Below, in pieces: positions 1 through 9,936 of a stretch of DNA of 64,000 nucleotides. A program made the position numbers and the translations under genes. The notes below the pieces were generated by a model that saw only the letters and a program-made list of their open reading frames with translations, had not been told where the DNA came from and searched no databases. This DNA is from Roseinatronobacter sp052379845. GTDB taxonomy: Bacteria; Pseudomonadota; Alphaproteobacteria; Rhodobacterales; Rhodobacteraceae. Location of the stretch: the NCBI GenBank assembly GCA_052379845.1, contig JBQTCF010000017.1; one strand, written 5' to 3'. Each line of letters opens with the position of its first letter. Within the stretch, counting starts at the first letter, position 1.

Positions 1-2
1 AT

Positions 3-251
3 GGCGTCATTGTAGAAACCGCCTTTCGCGTGCCCTGCCCCGAACAGATGACCACGGAGTTTATTGCGACCTTGCAACGCGCATTGCACGCGCGCGGTCA
101 ATATGACGGACCAATCACCGGACAGGCCGACAGCCAGACCCGTGCCGCCGTGCAGCGGTTCCAGAAATCAAACGGGTTCGACAGCCCGATCCTGACATTG
201 GAAACGGCACAGAATTTCGGCCTGCTGCCCATCGAACTGGGGCGGAACTGA
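3..251 (+). CDS. Peptidoglycan-binding domain protein, C-terminal part (5' end outside window)
   Basis: The reading frame is already open at the first bases of the window, so the N-terminal part lies upstream and only about 82 residues are visible. The segment from about residue 15 (TLQRALHARGQYDGPITG, then TRAAVQRFQ) matches the repeat of PG_binding_1 domains: a short helix, a D/G-P-x-x-G turn, then a helix ending in VxxFQ. Such domains usually anchor a periplasmic enzyme to murein. The catalytic part, if any, is not in the window. The domain call is good; the full protein identity is unknown. Confidence 0.7.
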   Translation, partial: GVIVETAFRVPCPEQMTTEFIATLQRALHARGQYDGPITGQADSQTRAAVQRFQKSNGFDSPILTLETAQNFGLLPIELGRN

Positions 252-316
252 ACAGACACCCGCCGCCCTGTGCGGGGGGGGGCGTCAGGCGTTCTATGCA
301 GGGGTGAGAGCAGGCT

Positions 317-380
317 GCTCAGAAGTGGGGACCGGTTTTGCGCAAAAAGACGTGCGACACCATAAGGTTAGCGCGTGTTT
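317..380 (+). repeat. Degenerate copy (copy 1) of the dispersed CGCAAAAGTGGGAACCGGTTTTGCG element
   Basis: This stretch contains AGTGGGGACCGGTTTTGCGC followed by AAAAAGACGTGCGACACCATAA. It matches the copy at 52283-52389 over its first 65 bases or so with scattered substitutions. The left end is eroded and the right end is replaced by the perfect hairpin at 381-417. It lies between the end of the peptidoglycan-binding gene and the end of the convergent degP gene. Confidence 0.7.
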
Positions 381-417
381 GTAACGCGCAAAAGCGGTAT
401 CCGCTTTTGCGCGTTAC
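381..417. repeat. Perfect 17-bp-arm hairpin downstream of degP
   Basis: The left arm GTAACGCGCAAAAGCGG (381-397), the loop TAT and the right arm CCGCTTTTGCGCGTTAC (401-417) are exact reverse complements. It starts 3 bases beyond the degP stop codon, so it lies in the 3' untranslated region of that gene. There is no T-run on either side, so it is not a classical intrinsic terminator. It could stabilise a 3' end or be a relic of the neighbouring repeat, which shares the CGCAAAA motif. Confidence 0.75.
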
Positions 418-420
418 AGT

Positions 421-1896
<1,476 letters not shown>

Positions 1897-2128
1897 TTCT
1901 TTCGCTCCCTCTCGGATACGGCGTGTGAATACTGTGCCGGATATGACTATCATACCGGAATAGATAAAGACTAAGTGTTCAAACGCAATTCATGTGTCAG
2001 TTTTTCAATCATATGTGAAATATTGTCAGTTCAGACGCGCGTGGCCCAGGCGCCCCGGACGGGATGCAACATGTCGCAGGGTTATAAAAATATGCCCGGA
2101 CCGCAGGGCGCCGCGTGCGCGCGCGCGG

Positions 2129-2329
2129 TCAAGCGGCAATCACTTTGGCCAGCGTGATCAGAATTCCCCCGATGGCCAGCGCGATCAACCCGATAAGACG
2201 GCGGGTTTCCACGGACAGCGCCGCGAAGCTGCGCAACAACTCTTCTATGCGCCGAGGGGCCAGCACGAATACCAGCCCCTCGAAGATCAGAACCAGCCCG
2301 AGGGCCAGAACCAGTGTTGATATGGTCAC
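2129..2329 (-). CDS. DUF2065 family small membrane protein
   Basis: A 66-residue protein with two hydrophobic helices (about 3-24 and 43-64) separated by a basic loop with APRRIEELLRSFA. Its length, the two-helix plan and its position directly after hflC match the DUF2065 family, which accompanies hflKC in many proteobacteria. It starts 12 bases after the hflC stop and is probably co-translated. No enzymatic motif is present. A role as an accessory to the HflKC complex is inferred from context only. Confidence 0.85.
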   Translation of the reverse strand: MTISTLVLALGLVLIFEGLVFVLAPRRIEELLRSFAALSVETRRLIGLIALAIGGILITLAKVIAA

Positions 2330-2341
2330 GCACTGCGCCCC

Positions 2342-3346
2342 TTAATTGCCGATGATGGATTCCAACTCGCGGACGGCTTCGGGTTCTTCGGCGTCAGGTT
2401 CCGGTGCGCGCTGGCGCACGGCGTCGGGGTCGCGGGCAATTTCTTCGGCGGCCGCGTCTGCTGTGTCCAGAATGGCCTGTGTCATGCCGTCACCGCGCAG
2501 GAATGTGAAGAATTCACTGTCCGGACGCAGCACCATGTTCGAATTGTCACCCCGCAAGGCACGTTCATAGCTTTGCATGGACCGCGTGAATGCGAAGAAT
2601 TCGGGGTCCAGACTGAAGGCATCAGCGTAAACGCGGTTGCGTTCGGCATCGGCTTCACCGCGCACAATCTCGCCTTCGCGCCGCGCCGAGGAGACCAGTT
2701 CAATCACGGTCCGGTCAGCAAGCGCGCGCACCCGTTGCGCCGCCTCATTCCCGCGGGCGCGTTCGTCAGCGGCTTCGCGTTCACGTTCGGCGCGCATGCG
2801 TGCAAAGGTCGCTTCAAGGTTTTCTTGCGGCAGGTCAGTCCGCGTCAGGCGCACGTCGATAACCTCTATCCCCAGCGACAGCGCTTCGCGGCGGGCCAGA
2901 TCACGAATCCGGTTCATCAGCGATGTGCGGTCTTCCGACAGCACCGCATTGGACGGCACCGACCCCAGAACCTCGCGGATGGCGGCATTCATGATGCGGT
3001 CCATGCGCACTTGTGCGGCACGCACACCGTCCACGCCCACTGCTTCGCGGAAGCGGCTGACATCTTCCAGACGCCAGCGCAGAAACGCATCGACAACCAG
3101 GCGGCGGTCATCCAGCGGGGTCACTTCCAGCGGCTGGGTTTGCAAGCCCAGAATCCGCGCATCATAGCGGACCACTTCCTGAATGAACGGAATCTTGAAC
3201 CCAAGGCCAGGGTCGCTGATTTCCTGCTTCACCTGCCCGAATTGCAAAACCAGCACGTTTTCGCGTTCGTCCACAATGAACAGCGACGAAAACGCGGTGA
3301 TGATTGCGACCACCAGAACCGGCAGTAGAATACCTGCTTTTTTCAT
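2342..3346 (-). CDS. hflC: HflC, SPFH-domain regulator of FtsH protease
   Basis: A 334-residue inner-membrane protein with one N-terminal anchor (about 4-24), then a band-7/SPFH domain (VDERENVLVLQFG through residue 190). A charged helical region follows (ERERE..DERARGNEAAQRVRA) and an acidic tail. HflC pairs with HflK in a periplasmic cage around the AAA protease FtsH. Its ATG overlaps the hflK stop as ATGA (3346), indicating translational coupling. Its length is normal for the family and nothing looks degraded. Confidence 0.95.
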   Translation of the reverse strand: MKKAGILLPVLVVAIITAFSSLFIVDERENVLVLQFGQVKQEISDPGLGFKIPFIQEVVRYDARILGLQTQPLEVTPLDDRRLVVDAFLRWRLEDVSRFREAVGVDGVRAAQVRMDRIMNAAIREVLGSVPSNAVLSEDRTSLMNRIRDLARREALSLGIEVIDVRLTRTDLPQENLEATFARMRAEREREAADERARGNEAAQRVRALADRTVIELVSSARREGEIVRGEADAERNRVYADAFSLDPEFFAFTRSMQSYERALRGDNSNMVLRPDSEFFTFLRGDGMTQAILDTADAAAEEIARDPDAVRQRAPEPDAEEPEAVRELESIIGN

Positions 3347-4473
3347 CAGTTGGTGCTCCTCTGGCGGGTCAGTTCATTCAGGGGAAGATAGGGCAACACA
3401 CCGCTGCCGCCAGCATCGCTGCCGGTCACATTGTCCAGAATTGTCAGGTTCATATCCCCAAGAACACGCTCCATTGTTTCAAGATACATACGTTTGCGCG
3501 TCACTTCGGGGGCATTCACATATTCGGAATACACCGAGACAAAGCGCGCCGCCTCACCTTGGGCGTTGTTCACAACTTCAGCGCGGTAGGCTTCGGCTTC
3601 TTCGCGCACCTGCGCGGCCTGACCACGGGCTTGCGCCAGAACGCGGTTGGCATAGGCATCGGCTTCGCGTTCCAGACGGTCGCGTTCCTGGCGTGCGGTC
3701 TGCACATCGCGGAAGGCGCTGATCACCTGCTCAGGCGGGTCGGCCTTGTCGAAGTTCACGCGAATAACGGAAATGCCGGATTCGTAGCTGTCCAGCAACC
3801 CTTGCACCGCCGCGCGCAGGTCCGACGCAATGGCCCCGCGATCCCGGTTCAGAATGGGGGACAGTTCGGAACGGGCAATAATGTCGCGCATGGCAGATTC
3901 GGACGCGGCGCGCACCGTTTCACGCGGGTCCGCCAGATTGAACAGGAAACGCGCCGGATCGGTCACGTTCCAGACCACCTGAAATTCAATATCTACAACA
4001 GCTTCGTCGCGGGTCAGCATCAGGCCCGTGTCCAGCGCGCTGCGCCCTGTGCCCACTTCGGTGACACGTTCGGTCGTAACCTGCACAATTTCATGCGACA
4101 CAACCGGCCAAGGCGCGAAGTTCAGGCCGGGGTTGCCAGTCTTGTAATACTGGCCAAACAACAGTTCCACAGACCGTTCTTCCGGGCGCACTGTGTAAAA
4201 GGACGCCACCGCCCACATCACCACCAGTGCGACCATCCCCAGCAGCGCCCCACGTTTCGAGAAACCCGGCCCACCAGTGCCGCGCCCGCCGCCAGTGCCG
4301 CCACGACCGCCCATCAGAACGCGCAGTTGTTCCTGCCCCTTCTTCACGATTTCATCAATCTCGGGCATTTGCGGCTGGTCGCCGGGACCGCGCCCCCCGT
4401 TTCCACCATTGCCACGATTACCGCCCCCGCGGTTACCGCCGCCTCCCCAAGGTCCACCGTTGTTTCCAGACAT
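3346..4473 (-). CDS. hflK: HflK, SPFH-domain regulator of FtsH protease
   Basis: 375 residues. The N-terminus (1-70) is a Gly/Asn/Arg-rich cytoplasmic tail typical of HflK, followed by a transmembrane helix (about 75-94) and the SPFH domain (RPEERSVELLFGQY). A coiled-coil region follows (ERDRLEREADAYANRV). The start at 4473 is preferred over the ATG at 4503 because GGAG lies 5 bases upstream and the protein then begins MSGNNGG, as in relatives. It is the first gene of the hflK-hflC-DUF2065 group and lies 70 bases after gor. Confidence 0.95.
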   Translation of the reverse strand: MSGNNGGPWGGGGNRGGGNRGNGGNGGRGPGDQPQMPEIDEIVKKGQEQLRVLMGGRGGTGGGRGTGGPGFSKRGALLGMVALVVMWAVASFYTVRPEERSVELLFGQYYKTGNPGLNFAPWPVVSHEIVQVTTERVTEVGTGRSALDTGLMLTRDEAVVDIEFQVVWNVTDPARFLFNLADPRETVRAASESAMRDIIARSELSPILNRDRGAIASDLRAAVQGLLDSYESGISVIRVNFDKADPPEQVISAFRDVQTARQERDRLEREADAYANRVLAQARGQAAQVREEAEAYRAEVVNNAQGEAARFVSVYSEYVNAPEVTRKRMYLETMERVLGDMNLTILDNVTGSDAGGSGVLPYLPLNELTRQRSTN

Positions 4474-4543
4474 CTGGACTCCATTTTGTTTGATTACGTT
4501 CATTTCTTACATCAAGTGGGTTCGCCCACCACGAATTCAACCC

Positions 4544-5911
4544 TTACTCACCCCAAGATCGCGTGAGCGTGCGCATCGTTACCAGTTCTTCTGCCATGGT
4601 CGGATGCACCGCCAAAGTGCGGTCAAAATCAGCCTTGGTTGCCCCCATGGCAATGGCCACACCGGCCAACTGGATCATTTCACCGGAATGATCCGCGACA
4701 ATGTGACACCCCAGAACCTTGTCTGTGCGCGCACAGACAATCAGTTTCATCAGCGCGCGGCCCTGCCGTCCGGCAAACAGGCTGTGCATGGGGCGGAAGG
4801 ACGCAGCATAGACATGCACTGGCCCCTTGTCGCGCGCGTCTTCCTCCGACAGGCCCACAGTGCCGAATTCCGGCTGGGTGAATACCGCTGTCGGAATAAG
4901 GCCGTGATCAAAATATGTGGGCTTGCCGCCAAAAACCGTATCAGCGAAGGCATGCCCTTCGCGGATGGCAACCGGCGTCAGGTTGGCGCGGTCGGTCACA
5001 TCACCCACCGCATAGACAGACGGAACCGCAGTCTGGCTGAATTTGTCCACCGCAATGGCCCCGCCCCGCCCCAGTTCAAGGCCCAGCGCGTCCAGCCCCA
5101 GCCCGTCAGTATTGGGTTTGCGGCCCGTTGCGAACATAACGGCGTCATAGGTGGCATCATGGCCCGTCGTCGACTTCACCCATGTGGTGCCGTCCTCGCG
5201 GCGTTCCATTTCCAGAATGTCGGTTCCCAGACGCAGATCAACGCCATTGGCACACATTTCGTCCGAGATATGCCCGCGCGCTTCTTCGTCAAAGCCGCGC
5301 AGGATTTGCGCGCCACGGTAAAACTGCGTTGTCTTGACGCCCAGCCCGTTAAAAATGCAGGCAAATTCGCTGGCAATATAGCCGCCGCCCACAATCAGGA
5401 TGGACTTGGGCAGGCTGTCCATCAAGAACACCTCATTAGAGGTCATGGCCCCCATATCACGCCATTTCGCGGGCACGACGGGCGTGCCACCTGTGGCAAT
5501 CAGGATATGGCGCGCGGTCACTTTGCGCCCGTCGGCCAGTTGGACAGTATGGGCATCAGCCAGCGTGGCGCGGCTGTCGAACACAGTCACGCCCGCGCGG
5601 TCCAGCCCGGCGCGGTATATCCCTTCCAGCCGGGTCAATTCCGCATCCAGCCTGCCGCGAAACGCCGGCCAGTCAAACGCACCGATTTGCGCGTCCCACC
5701 CATAGGCTTGCGCATCGGCAACCGCCCCCGGAAACCCCGAGGCAAAGACCATCAGTTTCTTGGGCACACACCCCCGTATCACACAGGTGCCGCCCATGCG
5801 GTATTCTTCGGCTAGCGCGACTTTGGCCCCGTATTCAGATGCGGAAATCCGCGCGGCACGCACACCACCCGACCCGCCCCCGATAACAAAAAGATCATAG
5901 TCAAAACTCAT
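4544..5911 (-). CDS. gor: Glutathione-disulfide reductase
   Basis: A 455-residue FAD flavoprotein reducing GSSG with NADPH in the cytoplasm. It has the FAD dinucleotide motif GGGSGG (11-16), the redox-active disulfide C43/C48 in GGTCVIRGCVPKK, and the NAD(P)H fold beginning ILIVGGGYIASEFA. The C-terminal HPTMAEELVT holds the general-base His. GCVPKK is typical of glutathione reductase rather than lipoamide dehydrogenase (GCIPSK). It is 9 bases downstream of rpiA, so both are probably on one transcript, with rpiA feeding the pentose phosphate pathway that supplies NADPH. Confidence 0.94.
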   Translation of the reverse strand: MSFDYDLFVIGGGSGGVRAARISASEYGAKVALAEEYRMGGTCVIRGCVPKKLMVFASGFPGAVADAQAYGWDAQIGAFDWPAFRGRLDAELTRLEGIYRAGLDRAGVTVFDSRATLADAHTVQLADGRKVTARHILIATGGTPVVPAKWRDMGAMTSNEVFLMDSLPKSILIVGGGYIASEFACIFNGLGVKTTQFYRGAQILRGFDEEARGHISDEMCANGVDLRLGTDILEMERREDGTTWVKSTTGHDATYDAVMFATGRKPNTDGLGLDALGLELGRGGAIAVDKFSQTAVPSVYAVGDVTDRANLTPVAIREGHAFADTVFGGKPTYFDHGLIPTAVFTQPEFGTVGLSEEDARDKGPVHVYAASFRPMHSLFAGRQGRALMKLIVCARTDKVLGCHIVADHSGEMIQLAGVAIAMGATKADFDRTLAVHPTMAEELVTMRTLTRSWGE

Positions 5912-5920
5912 GCCAACCCC

Positions 5921-6709
5921 TTACAGATCGCTGAATATATTGCGCGTGTCCCCCAGATCGACCTGGGACATTTTCACTTCGGCCACACCGCTGGACAAAT
6001 CGCGGGTTTCACATGTGCCATCCGCATGGCCAATGACGACCTGATCGGCAATATCCACGAACAACCCGTTTTCCACCACGCCGGGCACCTGATTGAGCAC
6101 CATCGCCAGTTGGCGCGCATTGCCGATACGCCCCAATGCCAAATCCAGAATATAGTTTCCTTCATCTGTCACATAGGGCTGGTCCCCATTCATGCGCAGG
6201 CTGGACTGCCGCCCCATCACGTCCATGGACGCCAGAATCTCCTCAACCAGTGCCTTGGACGCTTGCCAGCCGAAGGGAATCACCTCGACCGGCAGGGGAA
6301 AGGCGCCCAGTGTCGCCACTTCCTTGGCGGCATCGGTGATCACAATCATCTGGTCCGATGCGGTCGCCACGATCTTTTCTTGCAACAGCGCGCCGCCACC
6401 GCCCTTGATAAGGGTCAGTTCGGCATCGAATTCATCGGCCCCGTCAATGGTCAGGTCCAGCCAGCGCGCTTCGTCCAGCGACACAACATTAATGCCCACT
6501 TCGCGCGCCAGTTGCGATGTGCGCGTCGATGTGGGCACCGCGATAATGCGCAGCCCTTCCTGCCGCACCCGCTGCCCCAGACGGCGCACCAGCCACGCAG
6601 CAGTTGACCCGGTGCCAAGCCCCACGCGCATGCCATCCTGAACAAAATCTGCGGCACAATGGGCGGCCGCGAATTTGGCGCGGTCCACAGGGGTAAGCTG
6701 GTCGGTCAT
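5921..6709 (-). CDS. rpiA: Ribose-5-phosphate isomerase A
   Basis: A 262-residue cytoplasmic enzyme interconverting ribose-5-phosphate and ribulose-5-phosphate. Visible motifs are the phosphate loop GLGTGSTA, the catalytic DGADE and the KGGGGALLQEK segment that holds the active-site base. It is longer than the 219-residue E. coli enzyme, mainly at the C-terminus, as is usual in rhodobacteria. It is the probable first gene of the leftward rpiA-gor-hflK-hflC run. Confidence 0.95.
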   Translation of the reverse strand: MTDQLTPVDRAKFAAAHCAADFVQDGMRVGLGTGSTAAWLVRRLGQRVRQEGLRIIAVPTSTRTSQLAREVGINVVSLDEARWLDLTIDGADEFDAELTLIKGGGGALLQEKIVATASDQMIVITDAAKEVATLGAFPLPVEVIPFGWQASKALVEEILASMDVMGRQSSLRMNGDQPYVTDEGNYILDLALGRIGNARQLAMVLNQVPGVVENGLFVDIADQVVIGHADGTCETRDLSSGVAEVKMSQVDLGDTRNIFSDL

Positions 6710-6788
6710 GGCAATCCCTCATTACGATATGCCCCGGCTTATAGGCGGTTTGTGGTCGGGTTTTAAGGGCAAATCGCCCGCTATGGTG

Positions 6789-7184
6789 CTATTGCTGAAC
6801 AGACTGCAAATAGGCGTCCAGCGCCACAATGTGTTGCGGCAACGGGCGCGACAGCCCGCGCGCGGTCTGCACACGCGTCAACGGGCCGGTCAGCAAATGG
6901 CCGAATTCCGGCATTTCCGCCCCCGCATAGGCGTTTTGCCCGCGCGCATACCCGTCCAGCTTGTCCAGAACCATGGACTGCGGGTAAGTTCCGCCATAGC
7001 GTTGCGCCAGTGTGGTCAAATTGGGCACCTGCGCGCCGCCCTGCCCTGCCCCCCCATGACAGGCCGCACAGTTCTGGCTGAACAGATCGCGCCCCGCTTG
7101 CGGGGACAGCGCAGGCGTGCACCCCGCCAAAAGCGCAAGCATGCCCAAAAATGCCATGGTCCGGTTTGAAAATATTTGCATCAT
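6789..7184 (-). CDS. Lipoprotein-type class I cytochrome c
   Basis: 131 residues. A short hydrophobic segment ends in the lipobox LLAGC (C22), so the protein is probably lipid-anchored facing the periplasm. One c-type haem site CAACH (C39, C42, H43) is present, and Met in AGAEMPEF is the likely sixth ligand. The mature part is about 110 residues, a mono-haem cytochrome. The start at 7184 is inferred because the upstream ATG at 7229 would place 15 polar residues before the signal; no strong ribosome-binding site is seen for either. The electron partner is unknown. Confidence 0.8.
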   Translation of the reverse strand: MMQIFSNRTMAFLGMLALLAGCTPALSPQAGRDLFSQNCAACHGGAGQGGAQVPNLTTLAQRYGGTYPQSMVLDKLDGYARGQNAYAGAEMPEFGHLLTGPLTRVQTARGLSRPLPQHIVALDAYLQSVQQ

Positions 7185-7365
7185 GGGCCTAGTGTGCCAG
7201 AAAATACCCGCAGGGCAATGATTCACCACATCATAACCGCAGATACACCCATGTCAGAAACCGCGCCGGAAATGTCGCGCCCGGCCAGCCCTATGGCCAG
7301 CGCCGCGTGTAGCTGTCATACCTGAAGCAGAAGAACCCAAACCAACCCAACAAAAAGGCAGCACG

Positions 7366-8736
7366 ATGTTTCTGTCCGTGTTCGACATGTTCAAAGTGGG
7401 GATCGGCCCGTCATCTTCGCACACAATGGGGCCAATGGTGGCGGCGGCCCGGTTTCTGGACCATTTGCGCACACTGCCCTTCGGGGTTGCAGGGCTGCGC
7501 GCCAGCCTGCACGGGTCGCTTGCGTTTACGGGGGTGGGCCATGCAACAGATCGCGCGGTCATTCTGGGGCTGGCGGGGTTCACGCCCAATGCCTATGACG
7601 CGCAGCGTGCGCAAACCACGCTGGCACAAATCCGGCAAAGCGGCAGGATAGACGCCGCAGGTCTGGGACAATTGCGCTTTGCCCCGGACACAGACCTTGT
7701 GTTCGATTACGGCCCGCCACTGCCGGGCCATGCAAATGGCCTTGTGCTGATGGCCACGGATGCACAGGGCGATGTGATTGCGCAGGAAACCTATTTCTCG
7801 ATCGGGGGCGGGTTTGTTGTGACCGGCGACGAGTTGCGCGCCCCCCCGCCCGCACCTGCCGCTGATTTCCCCTATCCGTTCAATACCGCCGCACAAATGC
7901 TGGACATGGCACGCGACAGTGGCAAAAGCATCGCATCCATGAAACGCGCCAATGAGCTGAAACTGCGCAGCGCATCAGATCTGGATCAGGGCCTGCGCCG
8001 CATATGGCAGGTGATGACGGACTGCATTGATCGCGGGTTGCAGGCGGATGGCACCTTGCCGGGTGGGTTGAATGTGCGCAGACGCGCCAAAGGCATTCTG
8101 ACCGCGCTGCGCACCGAACAGGGCCTGAACCTGACCGCGCCGCATACGATCAATGACTGGATCGGCGTCTATGCCATGGCCGTGAACGAAGAAAACGCCG
8201 CAGGCGGGCAGGTTGTGACCGCGCCCACCAATGGCGCGGCGGGCGTGGTGCCCGCAACCATCCGCTACTGGCTGGACCATGTGCCCGGCGCACGTGTGGC
8301 GCGGCTGGATGACTTCCTGCTGACCGCTGCAGCGATTGGCGGGCTGATCAAGCATAACGCGTCCATTTCGGGGGCGGAATGCGGGTGTCAGGCCGAAGTG
8401 GGCGCGGCGGCGGCAATGGCTGCGGCCGGGCTGGCGGCCGTGTTGGGCGGCACGCCCGAGCAAATTGAAAACGCAGCCGAAATCGCGCTGGAACACCACC
8501 TTGGCATGACCTGTGATCCCGTCAAGGGGCTGGTGCAGGTGCCGTGTATCGAACGCAACGGATTGGGCGCGATCAAGGCAGTATCGGCGGCCAGTCTGGC
8601 GCTGCGCGGGGATGGCACACATTTCATGCCGCTGGACAATTGCATCGAAGCCATGCGCCAGACCGGCGCGGACATGTCCGAAAAATACAAGGAAACCGCA
8701 TTGGGGGGGCTGGCGGTGAATATTCCCAATTGCTGA
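7366..8736 (+). CDS. sdaA: L-serine ammonia-lyase (iron-sulfur type)
   Basis: A 456-residue single-chain L-serine dehydratase converting serine to pyruvate and ammonia. The N-terminal beta domain starts with the typical SVFDMFKVGIGPSSSHTMGP. The alpha domain carries the Fe-S cysteines in SGAECGCQAEVG and MTCDPVKGLVQVPC. AAGG is 7 bases before the ATG. It stands alone, with a 180-base gap upstream and a G+C-rich hairpin repeat downstream. Length and motifs are complete. Confidence 0.95.
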   Translation: MFLSVFDMFKVGIGPSSSHTMGPMVAAARFLDHLRTLPFGVAGLRASLHGSLAFTGVGHATDRAVILGLAGFTPNAYDAQRAQTTLAQIRQSGRIDAAGLGQLRFAPDTDLVFDYGPPLPGHANGLVLMATDAQGDVIAQETYFSIGGGFVVTGDELRAPPPAPAADFPYPFNTAAQMLDMARDSGKSIASMKRANELKLRSASDLDQGLRRIWQVMTDCIDRGLQADGTLPGGLNVRRRAKGILTALRTEQGLNLTAPHTINDWIGVYAMAVNEENAAGGQVVTAPTNGAAGVVPATIRYWLDHVPGARVARLDDFLLTAAAIGGLIKHNASISGAECGCQAEVGAAAAMAAAGLAAVLGGTPEQIENAAEIALEHHLGMTCDPVKGLVQVPCIERNGLGAIKAVSAASLALRGDGTHFMPLDNCIEAMRQTGADMSEKYKETALGGLAVNIPNC

Positions 8737-8757
8737 GGCAATCAGGCAGGGCACAGG

Positions 8758-8776
8758 CAGGGGGCGCTGCCCCCTG
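8758..8776. terminator. CAGGGGGC-GCT-GCCCCCTG hairpin, rhodobacterial intergenic element
   Basis: Eight-base perfect arms (8758-8765 and 8769-8776) with a 3-base loop lie 22 bases after the sdaA stop. They are followed at once by CACCCCCGGAGTATTTGCGG and CAAGATGAA. From memory, this GGGGGCxxxGCCCCC plus CGGAGTATTT block recurs between genes in Rhodobacterales genomes and behaves like a 3'-end or terminator element. There is no T-run, so classical intrinsic termination is not certain. Confidence 0.55.
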
Positions 8777-8867
8777 CACCCCCGGAGTATTTGCGGCAAG
8801 ATGAAAGGGCTTTCGGGATGTGGCGGGGCACGTTAGAGTTCGGGATATTCCAGCAAGGCCCCTGCCC

Positions 8868-9845
8868 GTGACAGCCATTCGCAATATTCTGATCATCGCC
8901 CAATCCGGGCGTTTGCAATATGAAGCCTTGTTGTTTGCCGCGTCGCTGCGGCATTTTTCGCAAAACAGGGATTTGCGGCTGGTTGTCGCCGAACCCCAGC
9001 CCGGCCCGCTATGGGAAGAAGACCCGCGCATCAGCCGACCCGCGATCCGGCGGGAATTGCGCGCGCTGGGGGCCGATATTGTGCCGCTGCACACCCGCAT
9101 CTGGGGGGGGGCATATCCCAACGGCAACAAGATCGAAGCGTTGCGCCTGTTGCCCAAGGGCGAGGGCTTCGCGTTTTTTGACACGGACACGCTGATCACC
9201 GGACCACTGGACAGGCTGGCGGTCGCGCGCCCCACAGCTTCGGTCAGGGTGGAACCCACATGGCCGCGCATATCGTTATACGGGGCTGGATTTGCGGAGA
9301 TATGGGGCGCGCTGTATGACCGTTTCGGGCTGGATATTGGCCCCACACTGGACACGCGTTTTGGGGATGATGACTGGCGGCGCTACATGTATTTCAACGC
9401 AGGCTGGTTCACTGGCCCATGCCCGCAGGAATTTGGCGCGCTGTTTGAACATTATGCCCGCGAGATTGCGGCCAGCCCCCCGCAGAATATGGCCACACAG
9501 GCGCTGTTTCCATGGCTGGACCAGATTGCGCTGCCGCTGGTCGTGGCAAAGCTTGGCGGGGGGCGGCCCGAGGCGGGCACAGGGTTGGATGGCGCGCTGT
9601 CGCTGCATTACCGCGCGTTGCCCGTTATTTATGCCTGTGGCAGTGACGCAGCGGTAGATGTGTTGGAACAGGTGACGGGCGCGCCGCATTTATGGGATAT
9701 TTTCAACCAGTATGTGTCCTTCCGGCGCATGGTGTTCAAGCATCAGGGGCGGGACTTGCGCGCGCAGCTTGACAGGGCGCGTTTGCCGCGCAGCTATGGC
9801 AAATTGCAAAACCTGATCCGCGAGATGGGCCACTGGGTGCGTTGA
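8868..9845 (+). CDS. Conserved protein resembling a GT-A glycosyltransferase
   Basis: 325 residues, unrecognised as a named enzyme. It begins with a Rossmann-like strand (RNILIIAQSGRLQYEALLFAASL). It has a DxD-like site FFDTDTL (D105, D107) in the position where GT-A glycosyltransferases bind the metal and nucleotide sugar, and a later FNAGWFTGP segment resembling their acceptor loop. The GTG at 8868 is chosen because the fold starts right after it; a GTG at 8820 in the same frame would add 16 unconserved-looking residues. No signal peptide or membrane segment. Substrate unknown. Confidence 0.6.
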   Translation: MTAIRNILIIAQSGRLQYEALLFAASLRHFSQNRDLRLVVAEPQPGPLWEEDPRISRPAIRRELRALGADIVPLHTRIWGGAYPNGNKIEALRLLPKGEGFAFFDTDTLITGPLDRLAVARPTASVRVEPTWPRISLYGAGFAEIWGALYDRFGLDIGPTLDTRFGDDDWRRYMYFNAGWFTGPCPQEFGALFEHYAREIAASPPQNMATQALFPWLDQIALPLVVAKLGGGRPEAGTGLDGALSLHYRALPVIYACGSDAAVDVLEQVTGAPHLWDIFNQYVSFRRMVFKHQGRDLRAQLDRARLPRSYGKLQNLIREMGHWVR

Positions 9846-9849
9846 CCCC

Positions 9850-9877
9850 CTTGGCCATTGGGGAAAGGTTCCTATAT
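9850..9877 (+). promoter_or_regulatory. Candidate heat-shock (RpoH) promoter of hslO
   Basis: A CTTGGCC -35-like element (9850-9856) is followed, 17 bases after the TTG, by CCTATAT (9871-9877). The block GGTTCCTATAT closely resembles the dnaK upstream region at 39391-39420, which has the same -10 sequence and near-identical spacing. hslO is a heat-shock gene in other bacteria, which supports the call. Confidence 0.55.
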
Positions 9878-9936
9878 GACGGGGCTTAATGCCCTGCCGA
9901 CATGCGCAGGGCGCAGGATATGCAAGGAACACTGCT

